Assembly (NCBI GenBank): GCA_015067585.1
Contig: SVMC01000016.1
Span: forward strand, 1-34,414
DNA from: Oscillospiraceae bacterium
GTDB lineage: Bacteria; Bacillota; Clostridia; Oscillospirales; Oscillospiraceae
Reading direction: 5' to 3'
Length of the DNA stretch: 34,414 bases
Shown: piece after piece, positions 7,847 to 15,575 of the stretch
Position numbering within the stretch: the stretch's first letter is position 1
Layout: each line of letters starts with the position of its first letter
Notes under the pieces: model-generated
The model's database searches: none
What the model was told of the DNA's origin: nothing
The model's input: only the letters and a program-made list of their open reading frames with translations
Program-made: the position numbers and the translations under genes

Positions 7847-8818
7847 ATGGAGAACTTGGAAACGAAAAAACGCGCTGTGAGCGTTGGGCGCTTTGCGCCC
7901 AGTCCGTCCGGGCGGATGCACCTTGGAAATGTGTTTTCGGCACTCCTTGCGTGGCTTTCCGTGCGCTCCGTGGGCGGGAAAATGGTGCTGCGTATTGAGG
8001 ATCTGGACCCGGACCGCTCAAAGTCTGCCTTTGCCGATGCGATCCGTCAGGATCTGCAGTGGCTTGGCCTTGATTGGGATTGGGAAAGTCCTTGTCAATC
8101 CGAAAGGACTCCGGTGTACCGCAGCGCTTTTGAGCAGCTTGCGGAAAAGGGTCTGGTTTATCCCTGCTACTGCACCCGGGCGCAGCTTCATGCCGCTTCC
8201 GCGCCCCATGCAAGCGACGGGAAGACAGTGTATTCCGGAGCCTGCCGGAATTTGTCGGAAGCGGAGCGTGCTGCCATGACCCGCAAACCCGCATGGCGGC
8301 TCAAATGCGGGGAAGGGGAGATCTCCTTCCGGGATGGTCTGCGGGGCATTTACCGGGAGAATTTGCAGGAGGAATGCGGCGATTTCATCATCCGCCGCTC
8401 TGATGGGGTCTATGCCTATCAGCTTGCGGTGGTGGTGGATGATGGGGATATGGGCATCACCCAGGTGGTGCGGGGGAGCGATCTTCTAAGTTCTACCCCG
8501 AGGCAGCTTTATCTCTACCGCTTGCTGGGGCTGAATGCGCCGAGGTTTTACCATGTGCCGTTGCTTGTGGCGCCGGATGGCCGCAGATTGTCTAAGCGGG
8601 ACGGCGATCTGGATCTGCAGGCCCTCAGAGAGCATTATTCTGCCGAAGAACTCATTGGCCTTCTGGCCTGCGCTGCAGGCCTTTTGGATGAGCCTGTGCC
8701 CTGCACCCCGCAGGAGCTGGCACGGAAGTTTGACTGGAGCCGTGTCACCCGGGAGGAAACGGTGAATATCCGGGAAATCATTGGAAAGATGGCCCATAAA
8801 CCCGTTGTGACCGTTTAA
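7847..8818 (+). CDS. gluQ: Glutamyl-Q tRNA(Asp) synthetase (GluQRS)
   Basis: The 323-residue protein is a truncated GluRS paralogue. It has the class I signature FAPSPSGRMHLGN near residues 16-28 (HIGH as HLGN), a zinc site in CYCTRAQL with a second half near YSGACRNL, and LSKRDGDL as the KMSKS loop. It lacks the anticodon-binding domain of true GluRS, as expected for GluQRS, which attaches glutamate to queuosine-34 of tRNA(Asp). No strong ribosome site precedes the ATG, and the previous stop is one base away, so translation is probably coupled. It is the last gene of the operon and shares a tRNA theme with the YbaK protein two genes upstream. Confidence 0.9.
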   Translation: MENLETKKRAVSVGRFAPSPSGRMHLGNVFSALLAWLSVRSVGGKMVLRIEDLDPDRSKSAFADAIRQDLQWLGLDWDWESPCQSERTPVYRSAFEQLAEKGLVYPCYCTRAQLHAASAPHASDGKTVYSGACRNLSEAERAAMTRKPAWRLKCGEGEISFRDGLRGIYRENLQEECGDFIIRRSDGVYAYQLAVVVDDGDMGITQVVRGSDLLSSTPRQLYLYRLLGLNAPRFYHVPLLVAPDGRRLSKRDGDLDLQALREHYSAEELIGLLACAAGLLDEPVPCTPQELARKFDWSRVTREETVNIREIIGKMAHKPVVTV

Positions 8819-8852
8819 AAACATTCTCTTTTTGGAATACTTTTCACAGACA

Positions 8853-8883
8853 CGCCCTGCCGGCATCGTCGGCAGGGCGATTT
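8853..8883 (+). terminator. Terminator after gluQ
   Basis: A perfect 10-bp GC-rich stem (8853-8862 with 8870-8879) with a 7-nt loop is followed by a short T4. The CBS gene ribosome site starts just after it, so termination may be partial. Confidence 0.6.
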
Positions 8884-8896
8884 TCAGGAGGAATGT

Positions 8897-9340
8897 ATGC
8901 AGATCAAGGATGTAATGACAAAGGATGTGATCACCGTGCTGCCGGAGGAAACGGTGGCAGTGGCGGGCCGCCTGATGGCACGGCACAACATCGGTTCCCT
9001 TGCGGTATGCTCCCGGGACGGTACCCTGCGGGGAATGCTGACGGATCGGGATATCGTGCTGCGCTGCGTGGCAGCGGGGGAAGACCCCTCGGAACTTACG
9101 GTACGGCAGGTAATGACCCGGCGGGTGGTTTCCGTCGGCCCGGGAGATCCGGCGGCGGTGGCTTCCGACCGTATGGCGAGGGAGCAGATCCGCCGTCTGC
9201 CTGTGGAGCATGACGGAAAGATCGTGGGTATGGTGTCTCTCGGCGACCTGACCCAGCAGCGGCAGTTCCACATGGAAGTGGCAGATACCCTGTGCGATAT
9301 CTGCAGCACGGTTAGAAAAAAACCTACGGAACAAAACTGA
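8897..9340 (+). CDS. CBS-domain pair protein
   Basis: The 147-residue protein consists of two CBS motifs (a Bateman module). The first runs from DVMTKDVITV to LTDRDIVLRC, the second from QVMTRRVVSV to MVSLGDLTQ. A short helical tail with two Cys (TLCDICST) follows. Stand-alone CBS pairs bind adenosine nucleotides and act as energy or redox sensors, or as partner subunits; the partner is unknown. AGGAGG at 8886-8891 gives a good start. It sits alone between two hairpins, immediately upstream of the dcw promoter region. Confidence 0.9.
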   Translation: MQIKDVMTKDVITVLPEETVAVAGRLMARHNIGSLAVCSRDGTLRGMLTDRDIVLRCVAAGEDPSELTVRQVMTRRVVSVGPGDPAAVASDRMAREQIRRLPVEHDGKIVGMVSLGDLTQQRQFHMEVADTLCDICSTVRKKPTEQN

Positions 9341-9346
9341 GATTCA

Positions 9347-9390
9347 CCCCTGTGCGCACCCTTAAGGAAAGCACAGGGGCGCTTTTTTTA
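9347..9390 (+). terminator. Rho-independent terminator before the dcw cluster
   Basis: A 9-bp stem (9347-9355 with 9371-9379) with a 15-nt loop is followed by seven T (9383-9389). It insulates the CBS gene from mraZ. Confidence 0.8.
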
Positions 9391-9482
9391 GTTTAAGCCG
9401 AACAGATGTTTGGAAATTGGGATTATGGAGGTTTTTCAGGAAAATTCCCGAAAGAAATCGAAAAAAAGTATGGCATTGGCTA

Positions 9483-9511
9483 TTGCAATTTTGAATGGGA
9501 AGGGGTATACT
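9483..9511 (+). promoter_or_regulatory. Main sigma-A promoter of the dcw cluster
   Basis: TTGCAA (9483-9488), a 17-bp spacer and TATACT (9506-9511) are near consensus. The start codon of mraZ lies 60 bp downstream. Confidence 0.85.
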
Positions 9512-9512
9512 A

Positions 9513-9558
9513 ATAGAGCGAAGTGGAGCAAAAGGGAAGAAATATGAGTAAATTGGAG
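9513..9558 (+). promoter_or_regulatory. Putative MraZ operator: five 10-bp-spaced boxes
   Basis: Hexamers at exact 10-bp steps are ATAGAG (9513), GTGGAG (9523), AGGGAA (9533), TATGAG (9543) and TTGGAG (9553). The last four decamers each begin with AA. B. subtilis, E. coli and Mollicutes MraZ bind tandem GTGGAG- or TGGGN-type boxes at about this spacing upstream of mraZ. Here the array fills the space between the -10 and the start codon, and the last box overlaps the ribosome site. Operator function is inferred. Confidence 0.6.
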
Positions 9559-9571
9559 GGAGGAACGAGTT

Positions 9572-9988
9572 ATGTACGGAAAATACCGACATTGTGTCGA
9601 CCCGAAGGGTCGCCTGTTCGTTCCTGCCAAGCTGCGTGAGGAGTTGGGCGAAGCCTTTTATGTGACCCTTGGTTCACAGAACTGCCTCACGGTATACACC
9701 CAGAGCAGTTGGGACGCCTTCATGGAAAAAGCCAATGCGGTCCCCCTGCATCAGTATGGCTCTCTTCGTTTTTTGCTTGCCAATGTGGTAAAGTGCGAGC
9801 CGGATAAGCAGGGTCGTTTCCTCCTGCCCACAGAGCTGCGCGCCTTTGCCAATATTACGCAGAATGTGGTGTTCATCGGTCAGGGCTCCCATGCCGAGAT
9901 CTGGGATGCGGAAGCCTATGATGCCCTTGAGCGGGAACAGCTCAAGCCTGAAAATCTGCTTGCCGCAATGAAGGAGTTAGGGTTCTGA
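9572..9988 (+). CDS. mraZ: Transcriptional regulator MraZ
   Basis: The 138-residue protein has two AbrB-like halves, each with the MraZ signature. The first is DPKGRLFVPAKLR near residues 10-22; the second is DKQGRFLLPTELR near 78-90. MraZ forms ring oligomers that bind tandem boxes upstream of its own gene and repress the dcw operon. GGAGGGAGG (9555-9563) lies 8 nt before the ATG. The stop overlaps the rsmH start by one base (TGATG). The length is normal. It is the first gene of the cluster, as in most bacteria. Confidence 0.97.
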   Translation: MYGKYRHCVDPKGRLFVPAKLREELGEAFYVTLGSQNCLTVYTQSSWDAFMEKANAVPLHQYGSLRFLLANVVKCEPDKQGRFLLPTELRAFANITQNVVFIGQGSHAEIWDAEAYDALEREQLKPENLLAAMKELGF

Positions 9989-10920
9989 TGGAATTTCATC
10001 ATGTTTCTGTTCTGCTGGACGAATGCATTGAGGCGCTGGATATCCGTCCCGACGGCATCTATCTCGATGGAACCTTGGGCGGCGCCGGGCATTCTTCGGA
10101 AATCGTAAAGCGCCTGACCACCGGCCGCTTGATCGGCGTGGACCGCGATCCCGTTGCCCTGAATGCGGCAAAGGAGCGGCTGGCACCCTATATGGATCGG
10201 GTGACTCTGGTACATTCCAATTTCCGTGAACTGGATGCCATTTTGCGGGATCTTCAAATCGATAAGGTGGACGGAATGCTCTTTGATCTTGGCGTTTCCT
10301 CTCCCCAGCTGGACGACGGTTCCCGTGGATTTTCCTATATGACGGATGCGCCTTTGGATATGCGCATGAATGCCGAGGACAACCTCTCTGCCTATGATGT
10401 GGTAAACACCTGGCCCAGAGAAGAGCTGCGGCGCATCCTGTTTGAATTTGGCGAAGAGCGCTATGCCCCGCTGATCGCCGCCGCCATTGAGCGCAGAAGA
10501 GGGGAGAAGCCCATTGAGTCCACCCTGGAGCTGGTGGATGTGATCCGAAGCGCAATGCCCCCGCAGGCTCTGCGGGAGAAGCAGCATCCTGCCAAGCGCA
10601 GTTTCCAGGCCATCCGCATTGCGGTGAATGATGAACTGGCAAGTGTCAGCGATATGATGCACTCCGCCATCCCGCGGCTCAACCCAGGCGGACGGCTTGC
10701 GGTGATTACCTTCCATTCTCTGGAAGACCGCATTGTGAAGAATGCCATGCAGGAGGCGGCAAAGGGCTGTGTATGTCCTCCGGAATTCCCGGTATGTGTC
10801 TGCGGCAAAAAGCCTCAGATTAAGAATCTGACAAGAAAACCCGTCGTTTCCGGTAAAGAAGAGCTGGATCGCAATCCCCGTGCCAGAAGCGCAAAGCTTC
10901 GTGTGGCACAGAAACTGTAA
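9988..10920 (+). CDS. rsmH: 16S rRNA (cytosine(1402)-N(4))-methyltransferase RsmH
   Basis: The 310-residue protein (old name MraW) has the SAM-binding motif DGTLGGAGHS (residues 27-36), FDLGVSSPQLDD, RGFSYMTDAPLDMRM, the family helix KRSFQAIRIAVNDEL, and ITFHSLEDRIVK. It methylates C1402 of 16S rRNA in the decoding centre, together with RsmI. A Cys-containing segment (CVCPPEFPVCVCG) near the C-terminus is typical of the family. It is coupled to mraZ by the one-base overlap and followed after 27 bp by ftsL. Confidence 0.97.
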   Translation: MEFHHVSVLLDECIEALDIRPDGIYLDGTLGGAGHSSEIVKRLTTGRLIGVDRDPVALNAAKERLAPYMDRVTLVHSNFRELDAILRDLQIDKVDGMLFDLGVSSPQLDDGSRGFSYMTDAPLDMRMNAEDNLSAYDVVNTWPREELRRILFEFGEERYAPLIAAAIERRRGEKPIESTLELVDVIRSAMPPQALREKQHPAKRSFQAIRIAVNDELASVSDMMHSAIPRLNPGGRLAVITFHSLEDRIVKNAMQEAAKGCVCPPEFPVCVCGKKPQIKNLTRKPVVSGKEELDRNPRARSAKLRVAQKL

Positions 10921-10947
10921 TCTCAAGGGAAAGGAGCATGGCAGACC

Positions 10948-11505
10948 ATGGCGCAGGATAGAAATAGAACATCCCGCCGCAGTGGTGGACAGAGCTATCA
11001 GACCAATGGTGCGGCAGCCTACGATATTTATCGTCTTCCCACCCGGGAGATGGAATCCGGCAACGCAGCCCGCCGGCTGAAAGAGCCGGAGCGCCGTCGC
11101 CGTGAGCGTCCCAAGCCCCGCCCCAAGGCAAAGCTGAGTATTGCACCTCTGGGAATCGTGGGCATGATCGCAGCGGCTTTTATGCTGATTTTCGTGCTGT
11201 GCGGCTATGTGCAGCTTTTTGAAGAGACTGCCATGGTCAGCGAACTACAGGATCAGCTCAGCGAAGCACAGGCCTATCAGGAGCGCCTTGAGGCCACTCT
11301 GGAAAGCAAGATCGATCTGGATGTGATCAAAGAGCAGGCAGAAGCACTGGGTATGACCCTGCCCAACAGCCGTCAGACGGTGTATCTGACCCTTCAGGGT
11401 GTGGACAGAGCGGTGATCTCCGATGGCGGAGAGGAAACTGTACTGGAGACCGCATGGGCCGCCATTGACCGCAGCGTTCATACACTGATGGAATACTTTG
11501 GTTAA
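10948..11505 (+). CDS. ftsL: FtsL-like septum protein
   Basis: The 185-residue protein has a very basic cytoplasmic tail (ERRRRERPKPRPKAK), one membrane helix (about 65-88) and an extracellular coiled coil (about 90-125, SELQDQLSEAQAYQERLEATL). A motif resembling the FtsL/DivIC ending, EQAEALGMTLP, follows, and then a C-terminal tail of about 45 residues. The topology and the position between rsmH and the septal PBP identify it as FtsL, which joins DivIB and DivIC and activates FtsW-PBP. The sequence itself is poorly conserved, as usual. AAGGAG at 10931-10936 lies 11 nt from the ATG used; another ATG at 10938 is out of frame. Confidence 0.85.
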   Translation: MAQDRNRTSRRSGGQSYQTNGAAAYDIYRLPTREMESGNAARRLKEPERRRRERPKPRPKAKLSIAPLGIVGMIAAAFMLIFVLCGYVQLFEETAMVSELQDQLSEAQAYQERLEATLESKIDLDVIKEQAEALGMTLPNSRQTVYLTLQGVDRAVISDGGEETVLETAWAAIDRSVHTLMEYFG

Positions 11506-11575
11506 TTACGAATATGATACTATCGACCGCGGCTGTCACGACACTTTGGCCCGCGCAGTGATGGATGCTATGATT

Positions 11576-11604
11576 CATGGGCGGTGAAACCTTCTCCGCC
11601 CATG
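11576..11604 (+). other. Hairpin in the ftsL-PBP gap
   Basis: A perfect 9-bp stem (11576-11584 with 11596-11604) with an 11-nt loop sits in the 120-bp gap before the PBP gene. No T-run follows. It may be a processing or stabilising element, or it may hide the upstream GTG (11584) and ATG (11602) that are in frame with the PBP. Confidence 0.5.
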
Positions 11605-11625
11605 TTTGCAGTTATAGGTGATGGA

Positions 11626-14079
11626 ATGAAAAAACGCAAAAACAATATCATACCCCTGCCCATCCGGCAAGCGAAGGCACCAAAACCAAAGGAGACCTCC
11701 AACCGGCCCTACCTTCGCAGGACCCTGTTCACCTGTATCGTTCTGAGTCTGATGTTTTTGGTGCTGGGCGGAAGACTCTTCTATCTGATGGTGATTCAGC
11801 ATGACTATTATGAGAAGGAAGCCATTGAGAATCAGACCCGCAGCACCTCCGTTACTGCGGATCGCGGCGATATTTACGACTGCAATATGAATGTGCTGGC
11901 CACATCGGTGACGGTGGAGAATGTGTTCCTTGACCCTGAGGCCATTGCCCGGGAGGAAGAGGATGTGGATCTGATCGCATCAGGTCTGTCCCGGCTTCTG
12001 GATGTGGAAGAGGATTTCATCAAGGAAAAAGCCGCCAATACCGACCGTATGTATGAGGTCATCAAGCGCAAGATTCCGGAAGACCTTGCGGACGAGGTAC
12101 GGGCCTTTATCAGCGAGAATGATCTCAGTGGCGTCCATCTGGAAACGGACAGCCAGCGTACTTACCCCTACACCACCTTAGCTTCTCAGGTCATCGGCTT
12201 TACCAACGCCGAGAACATCGGCGCTGAGGGCCTTGAAGCGGGCTATGACGAGCAGCTCAAGGGCACGGCAGGTGCTGTGGTGATGACGAGAGGCAACCAT
12301 GGCTCCGAGATGCTCTATACCTATGAAAAATATTATGAAGCTTCCGACGGCAACGATTTGGTGCTGACCATTGATAATACGGTGCAGTTTTATCTGGAAA
12401 AGCATATGCAGTCTGCCATCGAGAAATATGATGTTCAAAACGGTGCATTTGGCATCGTGATGGATGTGAACACGGGCGAAATCAAGGCTATGTCCACCAT
12501 GGGCGGCTATGATCCCAACAACTATCTTGAGATCGGCGATCCAGTAAAGCTGGAGGAACTGGAAGAACTCTACGCAAATGCCATGCTGGCAAAGTCAAGG
12601 TCTGAAATGAGTGAGACCTTCCTCAAGACGCAGCCTGCAGCAGAGGGCTTGGTGGAGGAGGATGAAGTCCTGCCCACCACCCCGGAGGGCTATGCGGCCC
12701 TTTATGAGAAGCTGATCGATGAGTACAATACAAAGATGGCAGAAGCCCGCCTGAAGCAGTGGCGCAACCGCACCGTATCCGACGGCTACGAGCCTGGTTC
12801 CACCTTCAAGACCATCACCCTGGCCTCCGCCCTGGAGGAAAAGGCAGTGAGTCTGGAAGATACCTGGTACTGCGGCGGTACGGCCAAGATCGAAAAGCGT
12901 GATGACATCCTCCACTGCTGGAAGGCTACCGGTCACGGCAGCCAGAGTACCGCGCAGGCCCTGCAGAATTCCTGCAACCCCGCCTTTGCCAACATCGGCA
13001 TCGCCCTGGGCGGCGACAAGCTCTACGATTATGTGAAGGCCTTTGGCCTTCTGGAGCCCACCGGCATCGACCTTCCCGGCGAAGCCAGCGGCTATTTCTT
13101 CTCCCGGGAGGACATCGCAAATCCCGAAACCTATGCATCCCTGACCTCTGCCGCCTTCGGTCAGACCTTCAAAGTCACCCCCATTCAGCTGGTGCGGGCC
13201 ATTGCCGCGGTGGTCAACGGCGGCTATGTGATGGAACCCTATATCGTCAGCGAGGTGCTGGACTCTGACGGCAATGTGGCGGTGAAGAATGAACCCCATG
13301 TGCTGCGGCAGGCCATTAGTGAGGAAACCTCCCGCACCATGTGCGAGCTGATGGAAAGCGTTGTCACCGATGGTACCGCAAGCAATGCTCAGGTGGTAGG
13401 CTATGCCATCGGCGGTAAGACCGGTACCTCGGAAAAGATGGATGTGCGGGATGAAAAGGGCAATTTAGTGGATGATAAGATCGTCTCGTTTGTAGGCGTT
13501 GCCCCCATTGATGATCCCCAGTACATCGTGCTGGTGGCGCTGGATACCCCTTCCACTGCCACGGGCTACTATATTTCCGGCGGTGTCATGGCAGCGCCGG
13601 TGGTGCGTGATGTGTTTACCGATACCCTTTCTTATATGGGTGTCACACCCCATTACAGCGAGGACGATATCCATCTTGTGAGTATGACTATGCCCAATGT
13701 GGTGGCCCTGAGCCGGGAAGAGGCGGAAAAGTCTCTGGCAGAAAATCATCTGCAGGCAAAGTTTGTGGGCGAAGGCGATACGGTCACCGATCAGATCCCG
13801 TACTCCGGTTCGGAGGTGCCGGGCAATGCCACGGTCATGATCTACCTTGGGGAAGAAAAGCCTACGGATTTGGTGACAGTTCCCTCCTTGATCGGCTTGA
13901 CACAATACGAAGCAAATATTACAATTAGTAACACCGGAGGATTGTATCTGCTGATGCGGGGTTCCACAAGTCAGTCCGACTTTGTCACCGTCAGCGCTCA
14001 GAGCATTCCCGCAGGTACCCAGGTGGAGCGGGGCACCACCATTACCGTGGAACTGACCGACGCCTCGGCAGGTGACTGA
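11626..14079 (+). CDS. pbpB: Class B penicillin-binding protein (FtsI/PbpB-SpoVD type) with two PASTA domains
   Basis: The 817-residue septal transpeptidase starts at the ATG at 11626, preceded by AGGTGAT; in-frame GTG 11584 and ATG 11602 are less likely. It has a basic cytoplasmic tail, one membrane helix (about 32-52), a PBP dimerisation domain starting near RGDIYDCNMNVLA, and a transpeptidase domain. The catalytic Ser is S392 in STFK, followed by SCN (S449) and KTG (K598). Two PASTA domains lie at about 685-815. The domain carries an insert of about 70 residues before STFK, rich in Glu. It cross-links septal peptidoglycan as the partner of FtsW. Two PASTA domains fit PbpB better than SpoVD, but only one class B PBP is visible here. 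Confidence 0.95.
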   Translation: MKKRKNNIIPLPIRQAKAPKPKETSNRPYLRRTLFTCIVLSLMFLVLGGRLFYLMVIQHDYYEKEAIENQTRSTSVTADRGDIYDCNMNVLATSVTVENVFLDPEAIAREEEDVDLIASGLSRLLDVEEDFIKEKAANTDRMYEVIKRKIPEDLADEVRAFISENDLSGVHLETDSQRTYPYTTLASQVIGFTNAENIGAEGLEAGYDEQLKGTAGAVVMTRGNHGSEMLYTYEKYYEASDGNDLVLTIDNTVQFYLEKHMQSAIEKYDVQNGAFGIVMDVNTGEIKAMSTMGGYDPNNYLEIGDPVKLEELEELYANAMLAKSRSEMSETFLKTQPAAEGLVEEDEVLPTTPEGYAALYEKLIDEYNTKMAEARLKQWRNRTVSDGYEPGSTFKTITLASALEEKAVSLEDTWYCGGTAKIEKRDDILHCWKATGHGSQSTAQALQNSCNPAFANIGIALGGDKLYDYVKAFGLLEPTGIDLPGEASGYFFSREDIANPETYASLTSAAFGQTFKVTPIQLVRAIAAVVNGGYVMEPYIVSEVLDSDGNVAVKNEPHVLRQAISEETSRTMCELMESVVTDGTASNAQVVGYAIGGKTGTSEKMDVRDEKGNLVDDKIVSFVGVAPIDDPQYIVLVALDTPSTATGYYISGGVMAAPVVRDVFTDTLSYMGVTPHYSEDDIHLVSMTMPNVVALSREEAEKSLAENHLQAKFVGEGDTVTDQIPYSGSEVPGNATVMIYLGEEKPTDLVTVPSLIGLTQYEANITISNTGGLYLLMRGSTSQSDFVTVSAQSIPAGTQVERGTTITVELTDASAGD

Positions 14080-14113
14080 TCCCATACAAATGATACGGAA
14101 GGAGAACTTCTCC

Positions 14114-15574
14114 ATGCGGCTTGAACAATTATTAAAGGGCATTGCAGTGGTTTCCTGCAATGCGGATCTGAATACGGAAATTACCGGGGTGTGTTATGAC
14201 TCCCGCCGGTGCGAAGCGGGCCGGCTCTTTGTGGCCATTTCCGGCTTTGCAGTGGATGGCCATCGGTTTATCCCCGCAGCACTGGAAAAGGGCGCGGCTG
14301 TGGTGCTCTGCGAGCGGGTACCGGAAATCCCCTGCAGCTATGTACAGGTGGAATCTGCCCGGCTGGCGCTGGCACAGCTGGGTGCCAACTGGTTCGGCCA
14401 TCCGGCGAAAGATATGAAGATCATCGGCGTCACCGGCACCAACGGCAAGACCACCACCACTTATCTTTTGAAAAGTGTGCTGGAGCAGGCCATTGGCGCA
14501 AAGGTGGGTCTCATCGGCACCATCCAGAACATGATCGGCGAGGAAGTGCTTCATACCGAGCGCACCACCCCCGAGAGCTTTGAACTGCAGCAGCTGTTTG
14601 CCCAGATGCGGGATGCCGGCTGCACCCATGCTATCATGGAAGTCTCCTCCCATGCCTTAGTGCTGGAACGGGTGGGTGGTGTACAGTTTTCCGTGGGTGC
14701 CTTTACCAACCTCACGGAGGATCATCTGGATTTCCACAAGACCATGGAAGAATACGCACAGGCGAAGGCGCTCTTGTTCTGCCACTGTGACCGGGGTGTT
14801 GTGAATGTGGACGATGCCTGGGCCGATGCCATGACAAAAGATGCCCTTTGCCCCGTTATGAGCTACGGTATTGCAGGCGATGCGGAGCTGACCGCTAAAA
14901 ATGTGCGGCAGTTCGCCGACCATATTGAGCTAAATGTCTGCTATCAGGGGGAGACCTGCCCGGTAAGCCTTGGCATTCCCGGCGGTTTTACCGCCTACAA
15001 CTGCCTGACCGTCATCGGCTGCGCCCTGCAGCTTGGCCTGTCCCTTCCTGTGATCGCGGAAGCGCTGAAAAGCGCAAAGGGTGTGAAGGGCCGTGTGGAG
15101 GTCATTCCCACCCCCGGCACCGACTATACTGTGATCGCGGACTATGCCCATACCCCGGATGCGCTGGAAAATGTACTGCAGACCGTCAGAGGCTTCTGCA
15201 AGGGCAGAGTCATCGCCCTCTTTGGCTGCGGCGGCGACCGTGACCCCATCAAGCGGCCCATCATGGGTAAGATCGGTGTAGACAATGCGGATTTTGCCGT
15301 CATTACCTCGGATAATCCCCGCACGGAAGACCCCAATGCCATCATTGCGGACATTCTCAAGGGGGTAGAGGGCACAGCAACGCCCTATGTTACCATTGAA
15401 AACCGTCCTGAAGCGATCCGCTGGGCTATGGCCAATGCACGCAAAGATGATATCATCGTGCTGGCAGGTAAGGGCCACGAGGATTATCAGGAGATCAATC
15501 ATGTAAAATACCATCTGGATGAGCGCGAAGTGGTGGCCGAATATCTGGCAGAGCTTGCGCGGGAGGGAAACTGA
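14114..15574 (+). CDS. murE: UDP-MurNAc-tripeptide synthetase MurE (meso-DAP type)
   Basis: The 486-residue Mur ligase starts at the ATG at 14114, 9 nt after AAGGAG; an in-frame GTG at 14072 overlaps the PBP and is rejected. The P-loop GVTGTNGKTTTT begins near residue 105. The middle domain has ERTTPESFELQ and MEVSSHAL with an FTNLTEDHLDFH stretch. The C-terminal domain has ADYAHTPDALENVL and FGCGGDRDPIKRP. The motif DNPR at 400-403 is the marker of enzymes that add meso-diaminopimelate; lysine-adding enzymes differ there. It adds residue three of the stem peptide in the cytoplasm. Its stop lies one base before the murF ATG. Confidence 0.96.
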   Translation: MRLEQLLKGIAVVSCNADLNTEITGVCYDSRRCEAGRLFVAISGFAVDGHRFIPAALEKGAAVVLCERVPEIPCSYVQVESARLALAQLGANWFGHPAKDMKIIGVTGTNGKTTTTYLLKSVLEQAIGAKVGLIGTIQNMIGEEVLHTERTTPESFELQQLFAQMRDAGCTHAIMEVSSHALVLERVGGVQFSVGAFTNLTEDHLDFHKTMEEYAQAKALLFCHCDRGVVNVDDAWADAMTKDALCPVMSYGIAGDAELTAKNVRQFADHIELNVCYQGETCPVSLGIPGGFTAYNCLTVIGCALQLGLSLPVIAEALKSAKGVKGRVEVIPTPGTDYTVIADYAHTPDALENVLQTVRGFCKGRVIALFGCGGDRDPIKRPIMGKIGVDNADFAVITSDNPRTEDPNAIIADILKGVEGTATPYVTIENRPEAIRWAMANARKDDIIVLAGKGHEDYQEINHVKYHLDEREVVAEYLAELAREGN

Positions 15575-15575
15575 T

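Noticed and set aside
11489-11584. Short open frame overlapping the ftsL stop, ending HGR
   Set aside because: It has no good start or ribosome site, so it is probably chance or part of a structured spacer.
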